Source: Neelides folsomi (lineage: Eukaryota > Arthropoda > Collembola > Neelipleona > Neelidae). Taken from it: DNA of 64,000 nt. Location of the stretch: contig JAQGBZ010000050.1 of the NCBI GenBank assembly GCA_034687125.1, positions 1 through 64,000 of the forward strand. The letters are read 5' to 3'. The position numbers were made by a program, and so were the translations under genes. Below, piece by piece: positions 49,901-63,100 of this stretch. Within the stretch, counting starts at the first letter, position 1. Each line of letters opens with the position of its first letter. The notes under the pieces were generated by a model. It was not told the DNA's origin. It ran no database searches and saw only the letters and a program-made list of their open reading frames with translations.

Positions 49901-50700
49901 CACACTGGAAGGGCTCTACGTTAAATAGAAAGAAAAAAAACTTTCCAGTACGGTCGATTCCTCTTGATTCATTATCGCCTGGTTCGAAAAGGTCAATACT
50001 TTCCCACTAATCACTTCCTAACTCAATTTGGATCTCATTTGCGATCATAGAGTGAACTGACATAAATTACGATTTCCCTCTTCAACAACCCTTCGGCGGC
50101 CCACTCAACCCTCCCTCTTCCTCAGGAGAAACTCAGGTGAGAAATATAAAACAAAAACTCCTTTTTCTTCTCACACACTCCCCATTGTCCATCCAATGCT
50201 TGGCATGGAAATTCTCCAAACCAAATTATTCGCTTCGCCTCTGATTCCAAACACTTGAAAGAAAATGAGGCACGAGGAACCAATTCAATGAGCAAGAATT
50301 TAACCTTAAATCTCTAAACCCTATAACTTTTATATATTCACAAACAAAACTTCGTCGTTTCTTTTAGAATAAGATAACTATTCAAGGTATATCCAAAATA
50401 CTGTAGTGCCCTTTATCGTACATCTACTGATACTTTAATATAAACAACATACCTATCCTAGGTACTTTATATAAAATCTGTTATAGGTACAAGGGACTGA
50501 TGGAAGCATTCCATGAAAGATCATTGTTAGAACAGTAGTTGATTTCAGGTGTAGAGAATTTGGATGAGAGTCGGATTCCGTCCTATTTATTACACATTGA
50601 AGTCATCACGAGTTTTCGACACGAAAATCACGATTCTTTCAGTCGTCCACGACCAGAGAGTTACTATATATTCTGATTAAAGGCACAGGAGTGGACTAGA
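43901..50700. other. gene-free region upstream of the ihog-type gene, part 2
   Basis: Contains the two longest unassigned ORFs, 44102-44587 (-, 161 codons) and 45547-45993 (-, 148 codons), plus 48460-48726 (+). None shows a domain or repeat I know, and none has an obvious partner exon. tRNA-like cloverleafs were not noticed. Confidence 0.45.
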
Positions 50701-53700
50701 AACCATTTTAATTTATTCAAATTCAGTTTTTTTACTCTTCAAGAGTCAAATATTATTGCCTAATTCACGGAGCTGGAAGGCAATTTACCATCATCTGTTC
50801 ATTTACATACCCATCATTCGAAATCAAGAGAAAAAGTACAATGATATTAATCTTTTCGTTAAACCCCCCGTCAAAAGTCTCAAATGTTTTTCAATGACAC
50901 TGAACCATCATTTGGACTATTATTTGTACTACATATTCTACTGATACATGCATAATATTTGCATGCATTCTCACTATTTTTATGAATAATAAGAACACAA
51001 TCAACATCAACTTTACCAGAAAACAACGTACCTCAACATTTGGTATCTGTTCTAATTAAAAGGGGCATTTGTTTTAAACAATAAAGCTCGTTTAGTAAAT
51101 TCATGATATTAATCACACCTAATGCCAAGTTAAATTCTAATAATTTAAAGTTAATTACATAGAATCCTGATGTAAACCATTAGATTCACCAAGAGTTTAA
51201 AAGGGGAATCTCTATATAAGGTGACGATTGATGATGAAACTTTTGACAAATGAGCCGTATATAATAAATCAACAAGTGTTTTATGACGAGCTGACGATGG
51301 ATGGGAGAAGAAACGAATGACGAAGTTATGTAATATATGCATTTATCATTTGACTCATTGGCCATACATTCACTCCGCTTAAACTGACTGATACTGGGAG
51401 GGGGATGTTTGTAAGTGCAAGCTCATCGTGACATCAAAAATGAATTTCTCCGACAAAAAGAAAACGAAACATGACAGTCAAAGAGAAAACAATAATTACC
51501 TGTTCCCCATTGTTCTGCCAGTGATCTGTGATGGAAGGCGGAGTCGAAGGAGAGTTTATGCTCTTTTTGTCTCTTAAACGACTGGGACGAGCAGGCTCAT
51601 TTATTCATATGGAGAGATTCAGCAGTTTTTCACTCAGAAGACCACCGGTACTATAATAAAAATAACAATAAATCTTCTCCCCTCCCAAAGAAGAGTTTTA
51701 ATGTTTCTCCTGAATATTTTACATTCATAATGAATTGGCTTTGCTTCGAGGGATCTTAATGTGTGTATCTCACGATAAACTAGTTCTCCCTACCTCGCTC
51801 AAAAATTAACGTACCCAAACAATCGTTAAATAATGTTAGGTAAACAGACTTACTCTCTTTAAAATTTTAAATTCCACGCAATGTTCACATTCTTGAATGT
51901 GTAAATAAAATCTAATAGGCAAATAATCAAACACTTCCTTTCACCTCTATGATGAGTGAGAAAGAGGAGACTTGTGGAGACAGCAAAGAGTCGTCGTAGA
52001 CTGTTCAAAACTCCCTACTTGAGCTTTGGAGAATAAGAGGGGAAAACTCCTTTTAAATGTTCAAAATTGACACAAGGAAGCTCCTGGAAGTCTGGTAAAT
52101 GTTTGACTTTTGAACGAGATAAAGTCCCGTGCCGAGTATTTGCAGAGGACAGTCACACGTTTGCACCTGGACTGTGTCTTCTTTGTATAAATAATAGAAA
52201 ACTGGGTTCAATAAATGGTTGAGAATCCTCCGTACACAGGGCCCATTGATTGAAAAGGAAGGGCGAGACGAATGTCGACCATAATAATAATGGGGATGTT
52301 TTCTTCTATCCACGAGGGCTGTCGAGGGAGCAAAGAGGGAGAGGGTACGCAACCGGCAGAAGACGGAGCCGCACTAAACAGCACTTGTTTCCTCTCAGAC
52401 CCTCAAATCCACAGAGAGGTTGTAATAGCTCCGAGCTGTCGTGATTCCCAATGCTCTCACCAAATACCCAGAGAACCCTATGTAACATCCACAGAGGCCT
52501 CATCCAGCCAGTTGTAAAAAGTCCACGTTGACCGTGACTGGAACTCCTCCAGAGAACCTCCACCCCAAAGAAGGAACCACATGCGCCAAGATCCTCTTCC
52601 ATCTCTCACATACCCACAAAAATAAAATACCAAGGCGGCATCAATGGAGGAGAACTCGCTATTTCCCTCACTTGCTCCACTCACAACTGAAGGTTTGCCC
52701 AAGAATCTTACAAGATACCCTTTGATATGTTAAGTATATGAGATCCATTCGAGTTCCTTGCTCAAGGCTTCCTCGGAATTTACTTTAGTAAATGAAAGAC
52801 TCTTGTCGACTACAGGTGAAACCCGTGCACACCTGTAAAAGTACATCCAACCCGGAGGAACCTCCCATCATTATCCAGGCGTATCCGATTCTCTTTGTAT
52901 TCCCCTAATCAGCCGCAATCACACATCACTCATCGCGCCGAGTAATTTTCTGCTCCTCTCTCTCTCATATATAGATTTTATTGACCGGATGGTTCTTTAC
53001 AGCCCTTTGCACATCCCTCTGTCTAATCGTAAGCATTGTTGGGAGAAGGGAAGTTTATTACTTCAATCCTAATTTCAATATTTCAAAGGGAGAAAATGAA
53101 CCATAAAGAATAGTGATAAAAACGGAAGAAGGAGGATCCGAGGATTCCCAAGTGAAATGAATACCTTTTCTTCAAACCTATTACAATTATGACTACACAG
53201 CTATTTCTAAATCGTTATCGTCTTGACCGCCGATTGAAAGGAGGAACCAGGGAGTGAGACCCAAGTGAACAATGGCAATCAAAGTTGATTCTGCTGATGG
53301 GAGTGATTGGATTCAATTCAACCTCATCGTCGATTTTCGGCCCTTTTCAAAAGGAGATGAAGGGGGAAGATACAGAAAAGATGAGGCATACACAACCCGC
53401 TCACATTCAGTCAGACACATTATATAAATAGGACATTACAATCGTGGAAATGATGTAAACAAAGGCATTCCAACTCATTTCATCTTCAATCCACAATGTA
53501 TCAGCATGGAACTTTGTCACACAATCTCCTTCATCCTTATCTAAACGGTTCCCACGGTGGAGAACTTCAAAGGAATCAATTTAAGCTTTTTAGCTAAACT
53601 AGCAAAAATAAAAGTCTTGTAGAAATTATGTTGTTATCAATAACAAGCAATTCTCATAATGTGACTCACCCCTTGGACCGAAACCTCCTTTGTGCAAACC

Positions 53701-56600
53701 AAGCTTTGCATAATGCCTCGTACAATGCTGTGAACAAGCATTTTATTAACTCGTTTAACGATAATTCTCCAAGCTCCATGAGGAATTTTAAATTTCTCAA
53801 TTGGCTTGACATAGAAGGACAGGTGGATGGTGGAGATAGGAAAATGCCACCAGATAGCTTGTCGATATGTAGATTGACCGTTCGACGTGGTAAGTAACTT
53901 GGTAGTACTACAATACTAGTAGTCGGGTTATAAAAATTACAACTGACAGGTCTGGTTAGACAATAATGTCACATAGACTTTCGCATGTTTGAACTGAATC
54001 TGTTAAAGAATGAGAATAAATGGGAGGAAACTCAGCAAGATATCAAAGAGATGTCAATCCTGTCAATTCATTCTCGTAATTTTAACAGGATAAAAAGAGA
54101 AGAGAAAATGAAATCCGCAAACATTCACACGGTAAGAAAAAACCTGACAGGGCCGAGCATTTCTCTGAATGACAAACAATGTTGTTCCAGCTCTTGTCGC
54201 AGTTGAACTATGGCAAAGATGATGAGAGGCACAGCAGGTTATTCAGATCAACAGGTTGCACATTTGATCCCCCAAATTCACAGAGAGGAATCCACTTTAG
54301 AATAGGATATAAAAATGCATGCCTTGGGTTTTCTCCAGAGAGGTTCGCTAGCTATGAAACCCCTGCTTGTTTAATCGCAATCGTGGCAATGGCTCATGCT
54401 TATTAGCATCATTGTCGGTGCTACCATGAGATCATGTATTGCCCATAGTCCCATAATTAATTCGATTATAGTAGTAGTTGCCTACCTAAATATGTTAGAT
54501 TCTTTCGCAATATAACTAAATATGATCTCAAGTTTATGTACCATTACCCGCTATCGAATAAAAATTGAAAATATAATTGTAAGACATAAATGAGTGAGAT
54601 GGCTTTAATAAGCTCAATAAAACAATTAAAAATCATAATTCTAAGATAAAAATCAACTTGGTAATGCTTATCACCAACCATCAAATTTTCTTGTAAAAGT
54701 TTATAACTATGAACCATCTTGTTTTAGAACTTATCTCATTCACATATTGCAATAGATAACAGTAATATTTCCTTTTGGGAAATGACGTGTGCAGGTGTGG
54801 GCATCGGCATGTTAGCATTTATCAAAATGACTAATCAAAACGATTAAGCCAACACTATGTACAAAAGATAAAAAAAGTGTGCAATTCGATTAATAAATTA
54901 AAATTAGAAGGAAGGAGAATGGTAAAAAGTCAAAGTCCTCTGCTCGTTCAGTGTTAATTCAAAATTTACACATTGCTATTATGTTAAATTACTAAATGAA
55001 TGCAGGCATGCTCGAGTCTTTAAATCTAACAACTGACAAGAACTATGGGGGTGGAAGATGCACGCACTGCACATTGTCAATCCCTCGATGAAGATTGGAG
55101 ATAATTGAAGAGTGTGATAAAGTTCATTATTATCATCTGCATTGAAGCATGGAGACGGTGTTCAACCGTTCATGTTAACTATCTATCTTTCATCATGTTT
55201 ACCAGAGTCGAGGCACTCGATTTTCAAATTATCAAGTTGGATCTCCGAAGAAAGAGATTTATGCAAATGATAATCAAATCCACCTGCCGTCCTTTTTCTT
55301 GTACAATTGTTCATGACCTACAGCAGCTTGGGTAGAGCCGAGAATCAAACCGCTCGAACCACCGATACGTAAAATTGAGGATGAACCCTTGGTTATGATA
55401 ATCGAATTTGAAAGGGAAGCGGTGAGAAAAGATAACTTGCGACATGATCCCGTCTCGACTCAACAACCCTCAGGTCGAGTCTCGCGTCGCGACAGAAGAA
55501 AGAGGAACAAGACTTCTAAAATTTCAATTACAGAGGCTCACCTCTACAGAAAAACGTCGGGGGTTGAAGGTACAAATATTTTGATAGAAGCCGCTATTTA
55601 GGGTCATCCATTATAAATGTACCCGAGTCTCGTAATATAAGTTATGAAAAGGTTAATATTTATGAATCGAATCCCATGGGCCATGAAGAGCTTTGTAAAT
55701 GTAAATTAATGTCGGTGTTGCAGACAGGGCCTAGGAATGGGATATGTGGCAGTAAGTGTGGACGTCGTAGGAGCCGCCTTCTCCTCCTTGTTCTTCAAAT
55801 CTAGATGGGGGCCCTTGGAGACTTTGGCTATATGTAGAAGGCGACTCCCGAGCCTTCATCCTCTCCAATCATTAGTGAATGGGGAGACGAGAGAAGAAAG
55901 ATCCTCGCTGTGAGTTGTTAGCATTCCTCGACGGATCTGTATGCATGGATGCTCGCGGCATGAATGCCTCCTCACATTCCTCATCCTCGACTGTCAATCC
56001 TGACTCCAGTCTCTCCTCATTCAGCGAAATAAATAAATCCCGACTCACCTCATCACGCTCTTCTGCCCGCTCCTCCTTCGCCCTACGCTCTCACTAATTG
56101 CTCCAATCACTCCACTCTCACCCTCAATCCACATACTGGGAAGAGGATACCCTTAAGAGCCTTTCCCCAACTTCCCACACCTTATTATAACCGTCATGAT
56201 ATATGTATACTGATTGAGGGCATGTAATAAGAAACTAGTTCTCCTCCCGATGAGCAGGGCTCCAGAGATTCTACTCCTCATCTAGTTAAAGGTCGAAGGA
56301 TAAGATTTCAATCTCCAACTCACTCTCAGGCTTCAGGGGTGAAAAAAATTGTTAAAAACATGTAAAAAGTGTTAAAAAGGGAGGAAAAGTAAACATGACT
56401 GACTGAAACATAAAATAGAAGAGCAGTAAAGGAGAGAGAAGGGTGTTAAAATGAGAAAGGCATTTCGGATTCCGAAGATTCGTAACAATGAAGGGATTTG
56501 GATTTAAAACAAAATTGGAACAAGTATTTTGGGTCAAATCTTCCCATATCTCTTTAAATGCCAATGTTTGGTCTAATTTTAAGCATGTCAATGGTATCAT
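50701..56600. other. gene-free region upstream of the ihog-type gene, part 3
   Basis: Mixed-composition DNA with GC-richer islands (e.g. 52250-52700, 55380-56100) and short ORFs only. No gene, transposon ends or RNA gene recognised. Confidence 0.45.
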
Positions 56601-58795
56601 TTAATGAGACTTATTATTATTACAATTTTACTTGAAATCGCAAAAAATAATTAAATAAATAAACCTCGTTTAATCATAAAATTATGAATAATAACGATAA
56701 AATTCAACATATTCTGCACATTGAATATTTAAAAGTTAAAAATTATCTAATCGATTCAAATGACCAATAAATTATCAAACTGAAGCAGTATTTAATAAGT
56801 AAATATGACTTTAGAAAATAAACAAGATGATGGGAGAAACTCTCAAAACATTAAAAGTAGATAGCTAATGTAAGATAAAAAATTGTCAGGTTGCAACTGT
56901 GTTCAAACATCTGAAGGTTGCAATTTTCTAATCTCCATTTCCATTATATACTTATTTCAAATCTTTTCTACTACCAATATTCAATGGTTCTACATATTTG
57001 ATAAGCAAATTTACGAGACATTGAGCTTAATATTTCAAAATTGATTATGCAATTATTGTGACAAATGTTTACTGATTTTAATATAAAAGTTGACACAACG
57101 AATTTTAAGCAAATGAGATAAATTATTGCTCTGATTCGGTACTCCTTTGAGAATAAAATATCGAGACTGTAAGTATCTCGATTATTTGGTAGAGGTATAG
57201 TATCTACATAACACCGAAATATGTAGGATTATTCGTATCATATTGCATATTAGTGTAAATACGAATATTTATAGCTAATTTACCTAAAAAATGTATAAAC
57301 TTAATAGGTATATAAATTGAACAGCATCCAGAAAATATTATATTACATAAAAGATACTTTAGTCATTTTTCTGTGCAAGATTAACAGTAAATATTTTTAA
57401 TTTAAATAGCATATAATATAGTTAGTTTAGTTAGGTATATTAGGTAGGTATATTATTAATGTTATATTATGATTTTTATAAAAAAAACTATTCTTCAAAA
57501 AATTTAAAATGGCAAGAAATATTAGAGAGCAAGTTAGATGAGAGTAAATTAAAATCATACCTTTCGTTGACGAAGTGTCTGATGTTGGTGAAATCATTAT
57601 GGCATGGCATAAAGAAAGGCAAATATTTGGCACGACTATATTGACACACGGTTTTCCTTTTTAACAAAAATTAAATGTAGTCGACTTGTCCTTTTTTGAA
57701 TCAGCATAGAAAAACTCTGTAAAAATCATATTAAATAGAATTAAAAACGTCATTTACAATAATTTATACTATAACTTATAAATAAGATTAAAATATTTTT
57801 AAAATTATCATCCAAATATAATTTGATATTTTGTTGAGCCTTACATACTGACAGTGATAGCGAACGTTCCAGAAAATAAACCCAATAAAAACCACCTGCT
57901 GAATATATGGGGCGTATATGGAGTTCCTGTAAAACAATAAATAAATTCCAATAACTAATAAAAAACAAAAACTATTTAAAATATATTAAGAATGGAAGAA
58001 TACTTATTTTATATGCTATAATTATTTTAAAATCGATTGCAAATATATTACAAAATTAATAATAAATATAAATTATCGTAATTTAATTATTTACTTGAAA
58101 TTACGAAATCAAAAATTTACAATATCCACCTCCATTTAGCACAATAAAATACAAATTGAAAATATTTGAATTTAACAATTATCATTAACGCGATAATCCA
58201 TTACTTTAATAAACTCGAATTAATGGAAATAAACGGATAAATTATTGAGAATGTGTGTATGAGTATGTGAATTACAATACACTTGGCCGTGAGCATGAGT
58301 TTGTGGGTGGTCCTTTTACCTGTAGCCGAATTCTTCTTCACTATTTAACCATTCCTGGATTTTCTATTCTATTTAATTAATTCGATGGAACGTTAACTTT
58401 TACATTATAACCCGGCTTTTCCGCCGACAATCTCCTATCAACTTAAATGCAAAGCTGATTAAAAACATGTGCAAAACTGTATAATTTAATGTTGTGATTT
58501 TGTGACTTGAGAGAATTCGAATGTTTTGTGTTGATGTCTATGAGGAAGAATTTTACTAAACGGCATACAACACCTTCAGGGAAAATAGAAAACTTTTTAG
58601 GTTAGGTTCAGCAAAAACTCCGATGATGGAGCCACTACACCATCAATACAAAGCTCAACCAAACATATTGCAGACTATAATCTGAGAGACTTTAGTCGTA
58701 AGAGATTTTTTCTTGATCATTTCTTGTTTTTAAATTAAAAATTATTAAATTATTAAACATTTACCCATTATTGTTTTGTTTAACAAACTATTAAA
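56601..58795. other. AT-rich region before mitochondrial S12
   Basis: Composition falls sharply to very AT-rich. No coding region. The last few hundred bases should include the promoter and 5' UTR of the S12 gene. Confidence 0.5.
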
Positions 58796-60010
58796 ATGTT
58801 AAAGTTAGTGGAACGTCTGAAAAATGCTTCAAGATATTTTCCTTCGACATTTTCTTCTACACTACTCTCCAGATTAAAAAACGGTATAAAGTACAATTAG
58901 CTCAATCAATGAATCTGAATGAAAAATGGTTATAATTTTTATCAATTTAATAATTTTTAAATAAATATAATGTCAATTTAATAATATATCTTTATATTAT
59001 AAGGTCCTTTGTTTATTCCTTTTTATCATCGTCATTTTAGTTTTTGAAGGTTTCTGATGAAAAATGGAAATTTATTCACTTGATTTTTTGCCTACAGTAA
59101 AAAATAGATTAGATTAAGTAATCGAGACTGTTTTTACAGGTCTAACCATAAGTCAGTAGTGGGTTGAAGGTTAACAGGATGAAAAAATTGCTAACAATTT
59201 CATATTATCCATATTTATTGATTTTGGTAATTTTTAGAATGGAGAAATATTGGAGGAGCGGTGGTGCAAAGTCAAAGAACACCGGCGATAAGATCACTGA
59301 ATTCATCTGTGAATCAACAATATTCTAATCTTTCATCATCAGTCAGTCTGAAAGTATCTCATTTACTTCCTCGCTTATGGTCCTCATCCGTCTTCCCTGT
59401 CTTCAATATTACGTAAGGATTTATTGGAAATCAATCCTATTATTACTCTGTGGAAAGTTCATTGTTAATTCATTTATGCTATTATAAATTATTCGAAATT
59501 CAAATGACTGAATAACTGTTTAATTTTGTATTTTAGGAGTTTACTAACTCCGTCGGTTAATTATCGAATAATTCGTCGAGGAATGGCCAGTTTGTACGAC
59601 ATGCATCGAACTGGGCCTCATATTAAAGTTCGTCCACCGAGAAAACCTCTTGATGGAAGACCTCAAATGAAAGGGATTGTTCTTAAAACTCTCATTAAAA
59701 AACCAAAGAAGCCTAATTCTGCTAATCGGAAATGTGTCCTTCTAAGACTCTCGAATGGCAAAGAAATGGTTGCTTATGTTCCTGGAATTGGTCACAATCT
59801 TCAAGTAATAGATATTTTAAAACTTTAAGTCAACATTTTAATAAATTAAGATTTACTTTTTTATTAATAGTAAGATTTCCCAATTTTCAGGAACACAATG
59901 TTGTGCTTGTTGAAGTAGGCCGACTTCAGGATACTCCCGGAGTCAAGTTGACTTGCATTAGAGGATGTTACGATTTGCCGCATGTTATTAAAGTTCCTCA
60001 AACAAAATAG
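58796..60010 (+). CDS. mRpS12: mitochondrial small-subunit ribosomal protein uS12m
   Basis: Mitochondrial homologue of bacterial S12 (technical knockout in Drosophila), part of the decoding centre of the mitoribosome. Exons 58796-58883, 59238-59412, 59537-59804 and 59891-60010 give 216 residues. The S12 core starts near residue 104 ([12 protein letters not shown]). It contains [14 protein letters not shown] (142 onward, the universally conserved PNSA loop), [19 protein letters not shown] (the GHNLQEH block) and [16 protein letters not shown]. The preceding 103 residues are Ser/Leu/Arg-rich with few acids ([20 protein letters not shown]) and look like a very long import presequence; human MRPS12 is 138 residues. 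An alternative start is the internal ATG at about 59583. AATAAA at 60168-60173. Confidence 0.93.
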
Positions 60011-60167
60011 TTAGAATATTTTACAGTTTTAGACTTCAAGGTATATTAAGTAACATATCATACTATCATATTAAAAGTAGATATTTACTGTTACTTCTGT
60101 TTATCTTTATTACCATTATACATATATAATATAAGTACTATAGCTCTAATACATTGTTTTGTAATTG

Positions 60168-60173
60168 AATAAA
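60168..60173 (+). terminator. AATAAA polyadenylation signal of mRpS12
   Basis: Hexamer about 160 bp after the stop codon at 60008-60010; inferred use. Confidence 0.55.
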
Positions 60174-63100
60174 TCACAGAGGATTGATTGAAAATGGATT
60201 TCTTTGTTATTGCAAATTTCGAAATAACATGATGTGTTTCATAAATATGTATAACTCCTTTTATAAGGAGGCAACATATTTATGGATTAAGTTTTTATGT
60301 GTGAAGTATGACAATATTCGAATAAAATCAACCTTAGTATTAATGCGTCTCGATTCTAATCTTTTATAAAATGATTTATTTATAAGATTTCAGCTCAATT
60401 TAGATTTAGGCAATTTATGGAGATTTGGGATTTCACAAGTTCTGCTGACTCAAATTGAACTCTAGAACATGCATAATGCTTTCGTATTTATTTATCTTAT
60501 TTTTCGGTTTGAAATCTCACTAGCTAATTCTGTACAACTACAAAGGTGTATTACAAATATAAAAAACTTTATCTATTTTGATTTAATTTTAGTTAATTGT
60601 ATGAATAAAATCAAACAATTATAATAATAGATCTTCTAGATTATGATAATTATGTACATACTACTTCGTTATCGAGGTGCTTCATTATTGAGTGTATTTA
60701 TATATGCCAATATATAAAGTCAAAATGCCTTTTTCGCCAGGTGAACTTTGAACAAGAAAGTAAACTGTTGTACTTGCGTCCAAGGATCGTAAGAAAATGG
60801 TATTTGGCTAGGTAAGTTTAGGGCTACTAAAGATGAATAGGGGCTCATTTGAATCCGATTGTCCCCACATCTTGACTGCTTCTTTCAAGACATAAAAGTG
60901 AATGGGCAGAAAGAGAGCATAAGGTTGAAGGGTGAAGGCGGACACGCACATACGAGAGCAAACTGAACAAATGAATGAAATGGGAAAATATATCATATGA
61001 GACTGGGAAGGATCTTAGAGTAGTAGAAGTACAGGTAATAAGGAAACTGAAGAAAGTTTAAAATATCAAAAGCATATAGGTAGGTAGCATATTACATACA
61101 TCCTACCATATAAGAACGTGTATGAAAGGTATGAGAGGTAAAGGCCGAATTATCTGTGCCGTGTGCGATAGAGAAGTGCCATGTGTTCTTAGGGGGTCAC
61201 TAGGACCCAAATCCTTTCCGGATAAAAACTGACCTCCGATTTGGTCATTTGGTGTAAACTGTCTTTGTGCTATCTGGGCAAGAATCTAAATTTATCTGTG
61301 TTACTCGAGACGATGCGTGTGTTGTGTTGTGATTTCTCCATCCCCCAACTCGTTCATCTTCTGAGATCCAGTGGCCGTTCATAACAATGGCCTGCGGTCG
61401 ACCTCAATGATGATGGGACACGCCTCCAACAGCCACGACCCTTCAAATCCCTTCGCAAATAAGAACTCCAAGACTCCCTCGACTCGTCTTACACTTTCTT
61501 TCCCCTTGACTTGTAATAATTAGGTAAATACCATCAGTCATTATTCAACAGTGACCTCATAAATATTTTTCACGTCTTTCAAAGGATTCCTACGCTGACA
61601 TTATTAAGCGGGGGTCAGCCTTCAAAACCCAAAATCATCACTCATACGATTCGACCTTTAAATGACTAACGAGACTTGACTTACTTATAAACTTATAATA
61701 TTATGTACGTAGTTTGGTGGGATTATTAAAGCAAATGGGTAAAATCGGGAAACTTCCGTTTAATGAGCTCGTCAAATCATACATATTGATATCATACATA
61801 AGTGATATACCTACACTCATTTATATTGATTATGAATATATTATAATATGGTACATGTAATATAGTTAAAGGATTTAAAATGGAATGAAATAAGTCAATA
61901 TTTATTTTAAGTATTTTAAAACGCTGTTTATTTTATAATATTCATGCGTAATTATCAGGGATTATATAAATACACTTTCCAAGAAAATAAACTTCAACCC
62001 TAAAAATGTTAAATCAATGACACGTTCACGTTCGACAAGTCAAACATGGTATTGTAAGTTTAATATACATGTAAATGAACATAATATTGATCATTCGGAC
62101 TTGGTAAGATAGTAAGATTCTTCATCCTTACCTTATCTTGCAATGAGTTCTTTAATTGTTCAAGTTTTTAGTAAGAATCCATCAGATTAATCACTTTAGC
62201 TTGACTCATTCTAAATAGAACATTCAGGACACCTCATTTGAAATCTCGTATAGAGTGTATTATTTATTAAAATGTTTTTGATAAAAGGCTATAATATATG
62301 GTAAAGTTAGGGTTTTTTCGTTTTGTGTATATGAAGTGAAATTTTCATAATCATACAATTAACGATTCTTGTAAAAGTCGTATAGTTTTGTGCATTTCTG
62401 GTAATAACATTTATACTTTATTACATCATGCATCATTCGTATATTTATAAACGAAATACGACACAAAAGAATGCCAAAAAATCTCATTCATTTTAACGTT
62501 CTGTTACTTTCTCGGTGGTCGGTGAGGGAGGTCTGCTTGGCTAAGCAAGTTGGCTTCGTGCGCTCCTGCATTCTTTCTTAAGCGTAAGTGCGATTTGATA
62601 GTGTAGGTAATTGATACTTTTGTCAGAATATCATTTAGATTAACCATCAATTAATCTAAGACACACATACCTGGGTAGGTACATTCAAATCTATCCAAGT
62701 TAGTATTTAAAGTTTAAATCTTTAACGCATATTATTCTTTTCCTTGTATATTGCATAACTTTAATATTATAAAAAATATTGGTCACCCTGCAGGATTGTT
62801 GCATCATGTTTAAGACAAGTGGAAAATCACAAAAATATTTGTATTTAGGAAGCCTTTGAATAGGTTTTAATCCAAGCTTTATTTAATTCTTATGAATTTT
62901 AACGATTTCTGCAAATCAAAATGTTCTTTTTCTTTAAATGTCCATAACAAAGGAAATTCCCGCTACCTGAACCTGAAGTCTGAAGACATTGGCTGTTTAA
63001 CCCCACAGACAGACTCCAGCGTTGAATAAGAAAGTTAAATCTGGTTTTACTGCTCGAGTTACGTCCATCCATAATCTACAGAATTCAACTCAAAGGTACA

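Noticed and set aside
62510-62590. GC-richer stem-loop-like stretch considered as a tRNA
   Set aside because: No consistent acceptor stem or T-loop GGTTCGAATCC-type consensus could be folded by eye.
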